From the NCBI GenBank assembly GCA_905250125.1, contig CAJNOL010001224.1, forward strand, positions 1 to 64,000: DNA of 64,000 nucleotides, given 5' to 3'. The notes under the pieces are model-generated. The model had not been told where the DNA came from. It did not search any database and saw only the letters and a list, made by a program, of their open reading frames with translations. The position numbers and the translations under genes are program-made. Below, in pieces: positions 22,385 to 34,534 of the stretch (position 1 is the first letter of the stretch; each line of letters begins with the position of its first letter). Origin of the DNA: Rotaria sordida (Eukaryota > Rotifera > Eurotatoria > Philodinida > Philodinidae).

Positions 22385-24520
22385 ATCAGGCATATAATTA
22401 ACATTATGACGAATAATAAGATAATTACCAGGTGCCAAATCATAAGCAACACCTAAATAAAATATATTAATAGAACTCTATAAATAAAAATAAATTTATT
22501 CAAAATATTATTTCCCAAAAAAAAAAGCAATTATTACATTAGTATTTTGAAATTGACATAAATAAGTTTGTCCAGCTAATAAATTCATCATATAAATATT
22601 AGAATGTGTAAATCGTTTATGAAGATAAAGTACAACTGTATGACGATTTGATGTATCATAAACATTTAAAACTTCACCATTTTGTTCTAAATTAGTTTTA
22701 TTAAATGCAGATCGAATCCATGTATCCAATAATGACGGACATGTTATTGCATTATGAAAATTTAGTGTTGATGTACATGCACTTGATGTAAGAGCATCAG
22801 GTGAAAGGATTATACCATTAGTTACACCAGATAATGAATTAATAACTGTAACACATCGAATACCCGAATTAACATTATCATAAACAATTGCATTTTTTAA
22901 TTGAATTCTACTTGACATAACCCATTCAAAACCTTTATGATTTCTTCATGCTATTAATTCATCAAATACTGCTTGATATGGTGTATCAGCTGAACGACTA
23001 CCAGCTACAGTTGGTGAATATTCAAGAAAAATTCGTACACCAAAACGTCCTACACTATGTACACTATTGTTTACAAATCGATCAAATATTTGTCGATATG
23101 GACAAATATTTCGATATATTGCAAATGATTGTCCATCAGATGTTCGAACCATACAATACCAATAACCAAAATGAGTATCACTAGCAACAGCATTATTTTC
23201 AACAATATTATTTGGATAGTAATCTAAAAAAACAAACAACAACATGAATATAATAAATATTATTTATTGAAAAATTACCCAAAATGCAGCTGATGTTACA
23301 TCTTCATTAGGTAAACTTGACCTTGTTCGTATAAATACAGCTAAATTACCACGTAAAACATTACCGACTTCAGCATCGCCTTCCAAAAAGAACACTCCAT
23401 CCCTAAATATAATTCAATATTTTTTTTTATATATATTTCTTTATTACATACATTATATCATCGATAATATTATTTTCAACTGTAAAATAATGACTTGTAT
23501 GAATATTAACAGCTCGATTAAATGTTTGATGAATAGCAGATGATTTAATATATGATAAACTCATATTTCCATTCATATGAAAATGTATTGGATATTGACC
23601 AAGATGAAAAGCTTGACCACCATTGGATACCTATGAAATTAAAAGGTTAGAAAAATTAAATAGAAAAAAAAAGAGAATAGTTTTACCTCAATATTTGATG
23701 AACGAGGAATAGCTCGTTAAATACTATCAGAACTAGAATAAACCATAATTGTTGCACCATATTGATCTGAACCAATTCCTTCACCATATCAACGTAGAAA
23801 GCATGTTTGAACAGCAAATTCACCTATAAAAACATATGAAATTTTTAATTCAATCAAATAAAATTATTTACCTGGATTAAAACCGGTTAGACAAAGTTCA
23901 ATTGTTAAATTCGATGATGGAGTAACTGAGCCTATTGTCCGAAAAATAAATATAAAAAATAATTTCAAATAAATATTCTTAACAAACCTTGAAAGATAAC
24001 ATTATGAGATAGAAAATCAACTTCAGCACGAAGTTCAACTGATGTTGAACCAACACTTTATGTTATACCTAAATGAGTATTGACTAATGCTGAATCTAAT
24101 GTTAATGTAAGTCCATTCGATGATATAGCTGTTATTGTACATATTTCAGTTTTTCCTTGAGTTAAATAATTTCCTATTGTTGTAATAACAATTGTGCTGT
24201 CTATTGGCCAATCTACAGGATGAAGAATAATAATTTGTGTTGAACCAATAATAGCTACAGAAGCTAAACGTGTCCATGTTCGGATAACATTAGCTCCATG
24301 CATATCAACAATAGCATCTCATAAAGCTCAAATTTTTGCTCTAACTGAAATAAAAAATATTCAACAAAAAAATTTCTTTTGAAAAAAAAAGTTTTTTTCT
24401 TACATATTGATAATTCAATTGATCTTAGTTGATCATACATTGTAATAACTGCTTTATGTTGATATGATTTATTTCCAAGCGTGCAGAATCTGCCGCTAAA
24501 AATAAACCAACTACCACTAT
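22385..24520 (-). pseudogene. G8/beta-helix (PKHD1L1-like, fibrocystin-type) pseudogene fragment
   Basis: Exon-like pieces on the minus strand read in the order of the fibrocystin-like/PKHD1L1 family: G8 domain ('HKAVITMYDQLRSIEL', 'MHGANVIRTWTRLAS', 'ILHPVDWPIDSTIVI'), then right-handed beta-helix ('GQYPIHFHMNGNMSL', 'AIHQTFNRAVNIHTSHYF', 'NLAVFIRTRSSLPNEDVTSAAFW', 'THFGYWYCM'). Such proteins are large cell-surface or secreted molecules with IPT/TIG repeats. Here the N-terminal repeats are absent, and several in-frame stops occur: two TGA before 'DAIVDMHG', TGA before 'YGEG', TAA after 'SSSDSI', TGA before 'RNHKGFEW'. The upstream side ends near a repeat-rich block at 24.55 kb. Identity of the ancestry is firm; loss of function is likely. 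Confidence 0.85.
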
Positions 24521-24544
24521 TTAACACATTGCAAATACACATAA

Positions 24545-25280
24545 AAAAAGCTTGTTAGCGGAGCTCCTTCGGAGCTGAAATGTGGAACTCACATATATCC
24601 TTCAACCTTGTTATCCTAATACATCATCCGTAAACTGAAAAATTTCTTGTCGACTGTAGTTGTTTTCACTAATAATCAATGACAAGAGCAAGAATTTACT
24701 ATTTATTTCTACATTTAAAATAGAATTTGTTTTCTACGAGGGCCCTATTTTTTGTTTGCATTGTTGCTATTCGCTCATTATTTTTTATTTTTTTTTATTC
24801 GTGTTTTTTTAATTTAATATTCTTATTATTATAATCATTGAATCGGCAAATAAGTCTAGTTTACATATTCATGATATCTATGGCAGATTTTATGCACTAT
24901 TATATATATATATATATATGTTAATCAACTCACAAACAATGATGTTGACTAATCTTCAAAATTATAACTTGAGCAATTTTTCAAACTCTAAAAAATCTGA
25001 CACCTTTTATTCTCCATTGCTAAAGTCTGTAATGGGGGGGAGGTGTCCGTAATAGGGAGCCTCGTTGCTATGGTCTGTAATGGGGGCCTGTCTGTAAGGG
25101 GAGGGAGTGGGGAGCCGGGAAATCTCGAACTTAAAACTTATACTCACTATTTTCTTCGAAAACATATGTGAGTTCCATAAAATTAGATGAAAGATTAAGA
25201 GATATTAATGTTCTATTCTAATGTAATGCCTAAGAATAAAAGATAGTCTTAATTTTGAATAGAATGAATAGATTATTTAC
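24545..25280. other. Repeat-like region with G-rich island
   Basis: Short inverted motif 'tggaactcacatat' (24584) and 'atatgtgagttcca' (25164) bracket the region, suggesting an old element. At about 25020-25125 there is a G-rich patch with runs of four to seven G and a repeated 'gtctgtaatggggg'. No coding potential. Confidence 0.45.
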
Positions 25281-25440
25281 TGTTGCAAAAGATTTAGCAC
25301 CATAATCACCAATTCGATTTCTACTTAGATTAAGTGTTAATAATTTCCAATTTTGTTTTAACATGTTACCAAGTGCATAAGCAAAACGTTCAGCACCTGT
25401 ATCAGTAATGTTACAGTAACGAAGAGATAATTGAATAATT
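25281..25440 (-). pseudogene. Isolated leucine-rich-repeat exon
   Basis: A 160-nt open segment bounded by acceptor TCTATAG and donor GTAAAT encodes about two RNase-inhibitor-type LRRs ('LSLRYCNITDTGAERFAYAL', 'LLTLNLSRNRIGDYGAKSFA'). No neighbouring exon of the same type was found within several kb on either side, so it is probably a gene relic or a displaced exon. Such repeats mediate protein-protein contacts; nothing more specific can be said. Confidence 0.55.
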
Positions 25441-25504
25441 CTATAGACGTTAATGATAATCAATATTAAAAAAATCATATTTTAAGAAGGATTTTTGATT
25501 GTTT

Positions 25505-26174
25505 GGACTATAGTTGACTTGAGTGTTGATCTTCAAGAAATCATTCGTATTTTCCTTCTAACTAGAAGGAATAATATCAGGAACAATCTACGTATATATT
25601 GGTATACTTTTAACCCTAGTAGTACCAAGCCTTTTTAGCACTCTACTGATAGCATACAGTTTTGTAGCGTGATTATTTTACTTTTACATTAATATTTTAG
25701 CCTAAATGTGCTATTTTCAGATTCGATTTGATAAAAAAAATTATTAAAATGATGATCTTTCTTTATTTGAAACAATTAATACAAAAAATACATTTTACAC
25801 AATGCTCCTTACGGGTTGAATAGAGTTTTCATTTACTTTTTGTGCTTCTTCCTCTATCACAGGATAGCCAACGACCGCTAGCGCATTTTAAACATCTTTA
25901 TGGTAAGTTGTTGAGATTTTTGAGCAAAAATCCAGAAGAGATGAGAGTAAACTTATTTATAATACTTCAACGATATATATATGTATTTCGCAGTGACCCT
26001 AGTATAGAATCAAGAACAGAAAGAAAAAAAATAACAAAATATGTGCACTGTATTTTCAAATTTTTAAGTATGGGTAAAAAATGACCCACTTGGTACTACT
26101 AGAGTTAATAATTAACAATCATGAAAGGAAAGATGTGTTGTTGCATGATGCTATAAGATAAGATTATGATACTC
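25505..26174. repeat. Third, partial copy of duplicated sequence (copy C), split by an insertion
   Basis: 25505-25613 and 26105-26174 together match about 16836-17000 of copy A and 31075-31235 of copy B ('gttgatcttcaagaaatcat', 'ggtatac', 'gctataagataag'). It abuts the left edge of copy B directly, an order not found in copy A, so the locus has been rearranged more than once. Confidence 0.75.
25614..26104. mobile_element. piggyBac-like MITE with TTAA target duplication
   Basis: Termini 'ccctagtagtaccaag' and inverted 'ctctagtagtaccaag' are flanked by TTAA on both sides (25610-25613, 26105-26108), the signature of piggyBac elements. The homologous positions in copies A (about 16920) and B (about 31170) carry a single uninterrupted TTAA ('atctttaataatt'), i.e. 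empty sites. The 491 bp body has a short plus-strand ORF without transposase resemblance. Confidence 0.88.
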
Positions 26175-26547
26175 ATAACGTTTAAGGTTCATATTTAATT
26201 TTCTATCGAAATTATCAATTAATATATTAATTTCATTAAATATTATTGATAACACTTTATTATGAATTTCCATTTTCAAATAGTAAAATGAATAGTCTGG
26301 ATCGAGATCAAAGATTCTAGATCAAGTCTAAATCTGTATCTCTTATCGTTCGAAGGAAATAATAAGCATTCTTTACAAAGATATCTACTCCTATTTGCAC
26401 ACAAACAAAAATTCTAACATCAGTTTATGTATCGATTATTAAATACTTTGAGCATCGTGGTATTGTTTATTTGGAGTTTGAAAAATGTTTTTGAACTTGA
26501 ATCAGCTTCAAAAGAGATTATACAACAGCGGAAAACTCCCAATTCAA

Positions 26548-26862
26548 CACAATAGAGTAAAATGTGTTTTTTAAACGTTCATTTCGAACTTTTTGTAATT
26601 GTTGGGCTGTAATTAGCATTAATTAGATAAAAAAACGACACCTAATTTCTCGATTAGCTCTAGAGAGAGTGTGTGTCTAAATATTAGCTGTTCAATGTCA
26701 TCGTATATAAATAGCTGTCTGCTTTTCTTCTCTAATATTTGTATTTTTCGCTCTGTTCAATGGTCACAGTCACTTTTGATAGTCTCTTCTTAACTGTCAT
26801 TTTCATTATAATTTCGTTTATCATGCCAATAGACCACGAATTCAGTATTGATGAAATTCAAT
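26548..26862. other. Extra ~310 bp present only in copy B
   Basis: Absent from copy A. It contains a TATA-like 'gtatataaatag' and a later ATG opening a 12-codon ORF. Short 'aattcaa' motifs occur at both edges, but the corresponding copy A site is not a clean empty site. It may be an insertion or a remnant that copy A lost. Confidence 0.4.
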
Positions 26863-28149
26863 GAATAGCGAACATGTTAAGCATTTCCAAAACATCATTA
26901 TAATTGTTCGTTTCATTCATTAAATTATTTGTCATCAGTTGAATCAAGATTACGTTTATTTTTAACAAAAAAACCAAAGACAAATCTATATGTCGCAAAA
27001 ATCTCATGAACGAAAACTCAGAAAATACTCATTCAAACACACGGTGAAAGTATCAAGATCGAATCGATATCATTTATTTTCAATCTTCCACAGGATGTCT
27101 TGTTTTCTTACAAATCCGTACTCCACAAAAATACAAATTTGTAAGAGCTTTGTTTTCCGTCGCCTTTCGATATAATTAAAATGAAGACAGCATAAAAAGT
27201 AAGTGTTGGTGTACTCGTTAAGTTGATTTTATTTACTACACCTCTATAGAAGGCTAATAATAGATAAGTAAACGAAAAATCAACAGTGTCTTTTAAAAAT
27301 AAGTTGATATCCGTTGGTATCGACCATGTCTGCTTTAAAGTTCTTTTTGTACTTTCGATTCTCAGAATGACCAAAACGGAAACAATTCGAGTTTTCCACA
27401 AGGACAACAGGAATGATATTCGATGCTATGACCTGTAAATACTTCGTGTGTGGAAAAGCATTGTGTGATTAGTCATACAAACAATTATTTGTTTTTTTTA
27501 AATGAGATATCGATTTTTTTTCGATAATCAACAGTTGAAGCTTCACACCACATTTTAATAGTTCCTAATGAAGAACTTATAATAATGATACAATACTTTT
27601 TCAAATTTCTTATTGTTTCCATATCAATAGAAAACTCATAGTACTATTGAAAATTAGTTTAGACTATTATAAGTTGACATTCTTTGTAGGAAACTATATT
27701 TGCTAAATATTCATATATAGTATCGGATAGTTTTTGTGAAGTGTTTGTTTCTAAATAGAATCATATGAAAAATGAAGTCTTTTCATCTAATAAAATTTCC
27801 TATAGAAATGCTTTGAAATGAAAAAAAAACGAGTGGTGTAGTACTGTTTTTAGAAATAGTGTTTAACAAGACACAATCATGTTCTTCCTTGATTTTATTT
27901 TTCAAAGAAAAAATAAATTAACAACAAATGAAACAGAAGAGCGCAAGCCAAAAACAAAATGATAACAAATAAAAAAAACCGAAGATTCGAAATAGTAGTA
28001 TATTCCGACAGAAAGAAAGAATGATTAAATAATTAGCATAAACGACTCACACAGAGCCAAAAGAACCACAACTTCTGATTTAAATTGAGAGTCATTTTTT
28101 AGATCGATAAAATGTCTGTACAATAAAGAGAAGAAAATGAAAAGAAAGT

Positions 28150-29434
28150 CTAACAGACAGGATTTATGGAAGGTTCTCCAAGACCGCAGCATTGACGAAC
28201 ACGTTTGTAGGTCGCAACTCGAGTCAATTGATTATTGTAACCTGGTCCATTATTACACTCAAGTGCACCATTGATAATGCGTGTCGTAGCAGCAAAGTCA
28301 CCTCTTTGAGCTGGTGCAGCCATACCATTTGCTTTGTAGAACCAGAGAGCTGTATTTACCGCTGTCTTAGGATCATTTTCTACTATGTCTGGATTTGCGA
28401 GAAGATCAATACCAAGACTTTGACCTGCATTGTAATAGTTACATGGCCATGAAAGCTGAAACCAACCTCGACCATAGTATAATTTACCCGGTGCAGCCGA
28501 GATACTACACCAAGAACCACTATATTGTGGACCACAACCTAGTATTTGAAAGAAAAAGAAAATTTTTCAGTTTCAACTAATTCAATATTCAAAGATAATC
28601 GATTTTCACTCTTTCGACTAAATGAGATTCAAGAAATTCTATATATTTCTTTGAGAAAATAATTTTATCAGTTACAAGTAGAAATATTGAATTTTTAGAA
28701 AAATAATAAATTTTATTCTATTTCATACTCTTCATTTTCTATAGTACAACTAACTTTCAATGAATCATTGTTCCTATTAGAAGGAAAACTAGTCTCATTA
28801 TACAGCACACTTTCGATGTCTTTACATATTGAATGATTTAGAAAAAAAACATACCTGGAGCACAATATTCTTTCATTGTCTTGAGTCCATCTGTCTCATG
28901 AAATACATGTGCAAGAAAGACAGCACCTTCATCTTTGTTTGCTGGTGTCCAGCCTGTTGCCTTTAGTCCATTAAATCGGTTAGCACGTAATGTCGCATCG
29001 ATCGTGTTGAATATACAATCAAATATACTACTCGTAATAACACCAACTGAACCACCTCCACTACTTCCACCTCCACCAGTTCCACCTCCACCAGTTCCTG
29101 TGCATGGACCTGCTTTACAACCATCACCACAATAATCTAATCCCTTTCCACAATAGCCCCATTTGGATCGACAATCAGTTGAATCAGGACAGGGACCTCC
29201 ACCAGTCCCCGTGCATGGACCTGCTTTACAACCATCACCACAATAATCTGATCCCTTTCCACACCAGCCCCATTTCGACATACAATCAGTTGGATCAGAA
29301 CAGCTGTCGCGAGCAATCCTTCGAAGAATCAAGCTTTTCAGGTTAAATTCTTGATCAGAATTGTAGCATTGAACATTGAGGAATATATCAATAAAAACGA
29401 GAGAATAGATTAGTATCGAGCAAAACATATTCAT
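28150..29434 (-). CDS. GH19 chitinase with two hevein-type chitin-binding modules, copy B
   Basis: Paralogue of the chitinase at 13898-15219 with the same two-exon structure: exons 28855-29434 and 28150-28538, 322 residues. The five extra residues are in the Gly-rich linker before the catalytic domain. Catalytic Glu pair at about 180 and 189 is kept, as are all hevein Cys residues, the 'YYGRGWFQLSW' block and the terminal Cys. Amino-acid changes cluster in the hevein modules: 'CSDPTDCMSKWGWCGKGSDY' against 'CSKPDQCMSKWGFCGTGSDY' in copy A. These surface aromatic and polar positions contact sugar in hevein domains, so binding preference may differ between the two enzymes. Both copies retain an intact frame, suggesting both are used. 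Confidence 0.94.
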
Positions 29435-30061
29435 ATTTGCTCTTGCAAAAATATCTTCTTTATTATCTAAAAGGATAGAAAGAAAAAGAAGATGACAATT
29501 CTAATAACTAGAGATAGAGAGAGATATTCTATATGCAATAAATCGGTAAGAGTTACTTGCGTAGTATAAGACTGAATATAAATATATATATATATTAGTA
29601 GATAAAAATGTGAACAAGAGAAAGAGTCAACTCATAAACGACTAATGCTATGCATTCTTTTTTTTCTACATAAACGAAATCGAAAACTAGAAGTGAAGAG
29701 AAACAGGCAGAGAGCACTAGTTTTTATACTACTGTTTATCATTGTCATTATTGATGAGTAAATGTTTAAATTGGATGTCTCCCATATGATAATTACAGGT
29801 GATGTAAATAGATCGATTGATTGATAAAAATGAATGAGCTTCGGTTGGTGATGAGTAGCAGATTTTCTCCCATTGCTCTAGCAATGCTTACCCATGTGTC
29901 ATGATCGTCGTGGGATGTATTATAGATGAAAATAATCAAAACAAAAGTCAGGTGAAGAGAAATAAACCAGTGTTAAACGATGACTCAATCTCACCTTGCT
30001 ATTGTTTGATGCATTTAGTTCGATTTCATTCGATTGTATTTGTAAAATATGATCAAAATCC

Positions 30062-30834
30062 ATGTACCGGTTGTGGATAACCTTTTTCTAGGGGAGTTGC
30101 GCTATGATTTCAAGTTAAATACCTAATGAATTTTATACCAAATTAAAGACCGTCAAAAACTGGATTCATTAGTACTAAATGGTAAGAGTTATCAAAATAC
30201 TCTAGTGTCGAACTTACGAAATTTTTGGAACTTTATGCCTTTTTTTAGCATAGAAAATTAGGGCACTAGCAATTCAAATATAGAGTAAAATAGTTTCTTT
30301 TGGTATTTTTACATGGTTCGATAGGCCCTATCGAGCTCTACAAAACTATATATATTAAAAGTTTCTTGAGCCATTTTTCGGAGATAAAACATCTAAAAAA
30401 TTACTTTTAAAATCGTAAAAAATCTTTAAAAACTCGATTTCTTCGACGAAATTAACTTTTTTCATTATTTTTACTTAGAAAGACGCTTCGAAATATACTC
30501 ATCCGATGCAGCAGGAAAGATTGCGTCTAATGAGTATATCTCGCAGCATCTTTATGAGTGAAAATATTGAAAAAACTAATTTTATTGAGAAAATCGACTG
30601 TTTTGTCTTCCCTATAAAAAGTTACTGGTGCCTTAATTGTCTATGCTAAAAAAAAGCATAAAGTTTCCAAAAATTTCGTAAGTTCGACATTAAAATATTT
30701 TGATAACTCTTACTATTTAATACTAATGAATCCAGTTTTTGACGATCTTTAATTTGGTATAAAATTCATTAGGTATTTAACTTGAAATCATAGTGCTATC
30801 CCCCTAGTAAAAGGTTATACACAATCTGGTACAT
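30062..30834. mobile_element. TIR element in duplication copy B
   Basis: Syntenic with 15841-16589, with the same ~210 nt inverted arms; longer mainly by a local duplication near 30525 ('ctaatgagtatatctcgcag'). Confidence 0.8.
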
Positions 30835-33622
30835 ATCTAATCAATTTTAAGATTTTAAGTTCACAGTTTTTGCTAAAAAATGAACAGTATATTTTGTATT
30901 TTCTTCTACTTTTTAATACTTCAATATACTTTTATCATGTTTACATTCAAAAGTATAAAGTATTTGTTGTTGTTGAAGAAGTACACGGTAACATCTTGAA
31001 TTTTAAACAATTCAGAGCAATAACAATGTACACACAAATATGATGAAACATAACAAAATATATTATACATCCTTGACTTTAATGTTAATCTTCAAGAAGT
31101 CATCAGTATTTTCATTCTAACTAGAAAAAATAATATCGGATACAATCTACATATATGTTGGTATATCTTTAATAATTATCGATCATGAAATAAAATACGT
31201 ATTTTCGCATGATGCTATAAGATAAGCTTATAATATTCATAACTTATACTTATAATGGAAGATACAGATACATGTTTTTCTATCGCTATCTGGCAAATAT
31301 TATTGTTCGTCAATGTAACATATAAAGATTTAATTTTATCATTAATTATAACTGTATAACTGTTTATAAGAAAATTTACATTTCATCAATTCTTTTCTTG
31401 TTGTTACTTCTTATATATTTACATATTTGTATGCAAATGTTTGAGTCGATCGTTTAGTCAACGACACACGCATTCATATAAATATATTCTAAAGATTTAT
31501 TCATTTGTAGAAATATCAATATCAACATAGATTTTGTCAAGTATAACTAATTAATTGAATGATATAATAAACCTATTGCTAAATCACATAGTGTAAAAAA
31601 AGTTGAGAATAATGATGAAGGCTAAAAGACCTTTAAACTTGAATAGATATTATTTATTATGCTTGGTATTCAATAAATGTATTAGATAGCAAAATTCCAT
31701 TAATTATTAAAATCATTATCTGTGTTTGAGCTAGATGTTTAGTATTATTGAAAAATATATTGTTATTAAAAACTTTTTCTATCATCTTAGTCCCGATCTC
31801 GTTGAAGTTAGCTTTTGAGATTCTGTCCTATAGAAAACTATTTCAAAATTTATTTGTATCACATCTAGAAAAATTCTTCATTACTTTTTTTTTTTTGATT
31901 AATTTAATTGATGAGAAGGACTTTTTTGGATCATCTCTCTCTTAAATTATGCTCTGATTGATATGATTCACTTAAAATTATAGAATTATTAACTACAATT
32001 GCTAGTTCTGATTGGGACGACTGTTTTTGTTATAGTCGCGATCTCAGCAACTGCTTTTTTTTCATAGTTCCGCACATCTATAAACAGCACTTAAGATTAT
32101 TTATTAACAAGTATTTAGTGAGTCTCTGTTGGCAAATACTTTTTTATCACATTTTAAAATGGCTTTCCGTATTGTGATTTATGTGTATATTATTTTAGTT
32201 AAGATCATACGTTCTGAACAATGATCGATGTTTACCTCAAATAATCTTCTATTCTTAGTAAACACTGTAGAAATTATTGTTTTCTATAAGTTTTAGTAAA
32301 ATAAAATATCTATTCATATCAAGTACTTTTCACCTAATGGTGCAGTGGTATGGGTATAATCATAAGAGTGTTCTCATAGGGCATAGCTTTTAGGTTTATA
32401 GGCATCGGTTATAGATCTAAGATGTAAGGATATAGATTTAGGGCATAAGCATATGGGTATAGACTTAAGAGTACAAGTTTAAGGATATATCTCTAAGATT
32501 AGCGATGTAGACTATATTCAAAAGTACATATGTGTTATGATAAGGAAGAAAATGTTCGTGGATGGCTGCCATTTCGGTTCATTATGGTCATGTACGTTTA
32601 TTTATATGGAAGTACGGTCGTAAACGTCAATGTGTACTGCCGTGTTCATTGTCTATCAAAGAGTTGATTTTTGTCTCATTTATCGTCCTAAATATGCTGT
32701 TTATGCCATTGTAATTGGACGTTCACGGATGATTATGAGTCGTGTGTTCTTTCTCATATAGAAATAGATTAAAATAGGTTTGTAATGTCTGAGTAATTTC
32801 AAAATTCACTCAGAAGTATTTTGTTTATATTTGACAAATTTTCGTGATTTCTAGTTAATTTACTTTTGTTTTACGATAGACTTCAATAGGCCCTGTGAAA
32901 TTTTATAAGTTACCTGTAAATATCTGCTTTGGGCAATTTTTTGGTGCGCTGAAATGCGTTCAAACTTAATTTACAGGCCTTTCAAAGATCGGCTCAGAAC
33001 TTCTAAATGAGAAGTCCTAAAGCCTTCGACACATTAGAAGACCTGCAGGATGTGGGATGTGGGTGTGTGTCTTCTCTTCAACCATTACAGTATACCCACA
33101 CTCCATTAATGTCCAAATGTAGAGATAGCTTTTCTGAGAGTTGAAGCTTCGTTCACTGAATTACTACTACGTTCTCGTCTCAAAAGAACACTAGATAATT
33201 TTTCTTCACATCAAGAGTCACAGTAAAATGACCATAATGCTAGAGATGGTTGATGAACTTCTATAAAATGAATTGCATAAATAGCTGAAATACACCACCA
33301 CATAAAGAGTCTGTAAAGGTTGTTAATCACTAATCAATTGTTAATCAGAGAGAACTTTTATCTTGTCGCATATGTACAGAATACGATCTGTTTGTTGTTG
33401 CAAGTATCAGATGTATATGTACAAGAGTATGGAAACGGAAGAAATTTACTAGAAAGACAATAGGGAATATGCATGATCCATATAGAACATACTAGAAATG
33501 AGAACATCCTATCTTTTCGATTACGATTCAATTACGATTACAGTTGCTAAAAAAGAGACGACATGAGATATATGCATTCATACATAACTATAGAACGAAA
33601 GATAATATAGATGGATCACATA

Positions 33623-34534
33623 CATGCGATGACGTCACAACAATGATAGAAAGAAAGGGATGATGTGCAAGTAATGACATCACTTAACAAGTCGTTAGCC
33701 GATCTAGAAAGCTCATATTTTTCAGAGTTATGAAGTTCAAAGATGATATAGGTATCATTCATTGTCATCTAGTATAATTCTCGTCCCCGGCATTTATAAC
33801 GGTTGAGATCCTCTAAAGCGGGCATTTTCGTCCAGTACTACATTGTGAAAAACGATCTAAAAGGAGTGTTGAAATATATGGAGTAGAGAATTGCACTGCC
33901 CCCTCACAGAGCGTGACAAACGCTGTCAAAAACCACCATAGACTATGGCGGATGCTGACCAGAGATCAACATAGACCGTGTCAGGTGTTGTTGACATACA
34001 ATCATAGACAGTATATTAATCATGGCTCGTTACAATGTAGTAACTATTTCCTTATTGTATTTCTAGCGGATTCAGCAAAAGGAGAGTAAAGAAAGTACTC
34101 CAAGACAGACAGAATTAAACAATGTTCCTACGATTAGCAACAGCAGCTACAGATGGACAACTCCACTCTACCTCCGATTTTGCAAAACTGAACTTCTTCC
34201 AATATACTCTTGAAGACACAAAGATTTTTATACATTATTAAATCTACGATTGATGTTAATGAATAGCAGGTTAATTTATTCTTTGGTAAGCTTTTGTATA
34301 AAATTCAATATGAGACATTCAACAATGTCCCACTCTAACTCTATACAATTCCATTCTTGTTTTCCTAAAATCCGACTCCAACTGTATTCCACACCCCAGA
34401 GGGATTGTGCTAACAGCTTTTTGTTTTAAAAGAAGATATCAGTATTTGTGAAATTGATATAAATGTGATTTTTTTTTAATCATGTTTAACTAGAGATGTA
34501 AATAAAAATACATTCATGATTAAAATAAAATTGT
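33623..34534. other. Intergenic region with a repeat shared with 40.0-40.3 kb
   Basis: Bases about 33840-34110 and 34385-34450 match 40015-40330 in order ('gtgaaaaacgatctaaaa' / 'gtgaaacacgatctaaaa'; 'gctaacagcttt' / 'attaacagcttt'). Starts with 'gatgacgtcac', a CRE-like palindrome. No gene found. Confidence 0.5.

Larger units (their letters stand above)
26175..33622. repeat. Segmental duplication, copy B
   Basis: About 7.45 kb homologous to 12226-19376. Main differences: an extra ~310 bp at about 26548-26862, a 27-bp insertion inside the TIR element near 30525, a 15-nt insertion in the chitinase linker, and a locally divergent stretch at 27197-27272. Its right edge ends at 'atggatcacata' and continues into unrelated DNA. 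Confidence 0.92.

Noticed and set aside
22385-24520. TGA read as Trp (altered genetic code) in the G8 gene
   Set aside because: The same region and all other genes use TGG for Trp, and a TAA stop is present too; pseudogene decay is simpler.
26990-27175. Basic plus-strand ORF in duplication copy B
   Set aside because: The homologous stretch in copy A is not open in the same way; small indels break it, so it is not conserved as coding.
33048-33072. TGTGGG repeats resembling bdelloid telomeric DNA
   Set aside because: Only two adjacent units within duplicated sequence, and copy A differs; too short to mean a telomere.
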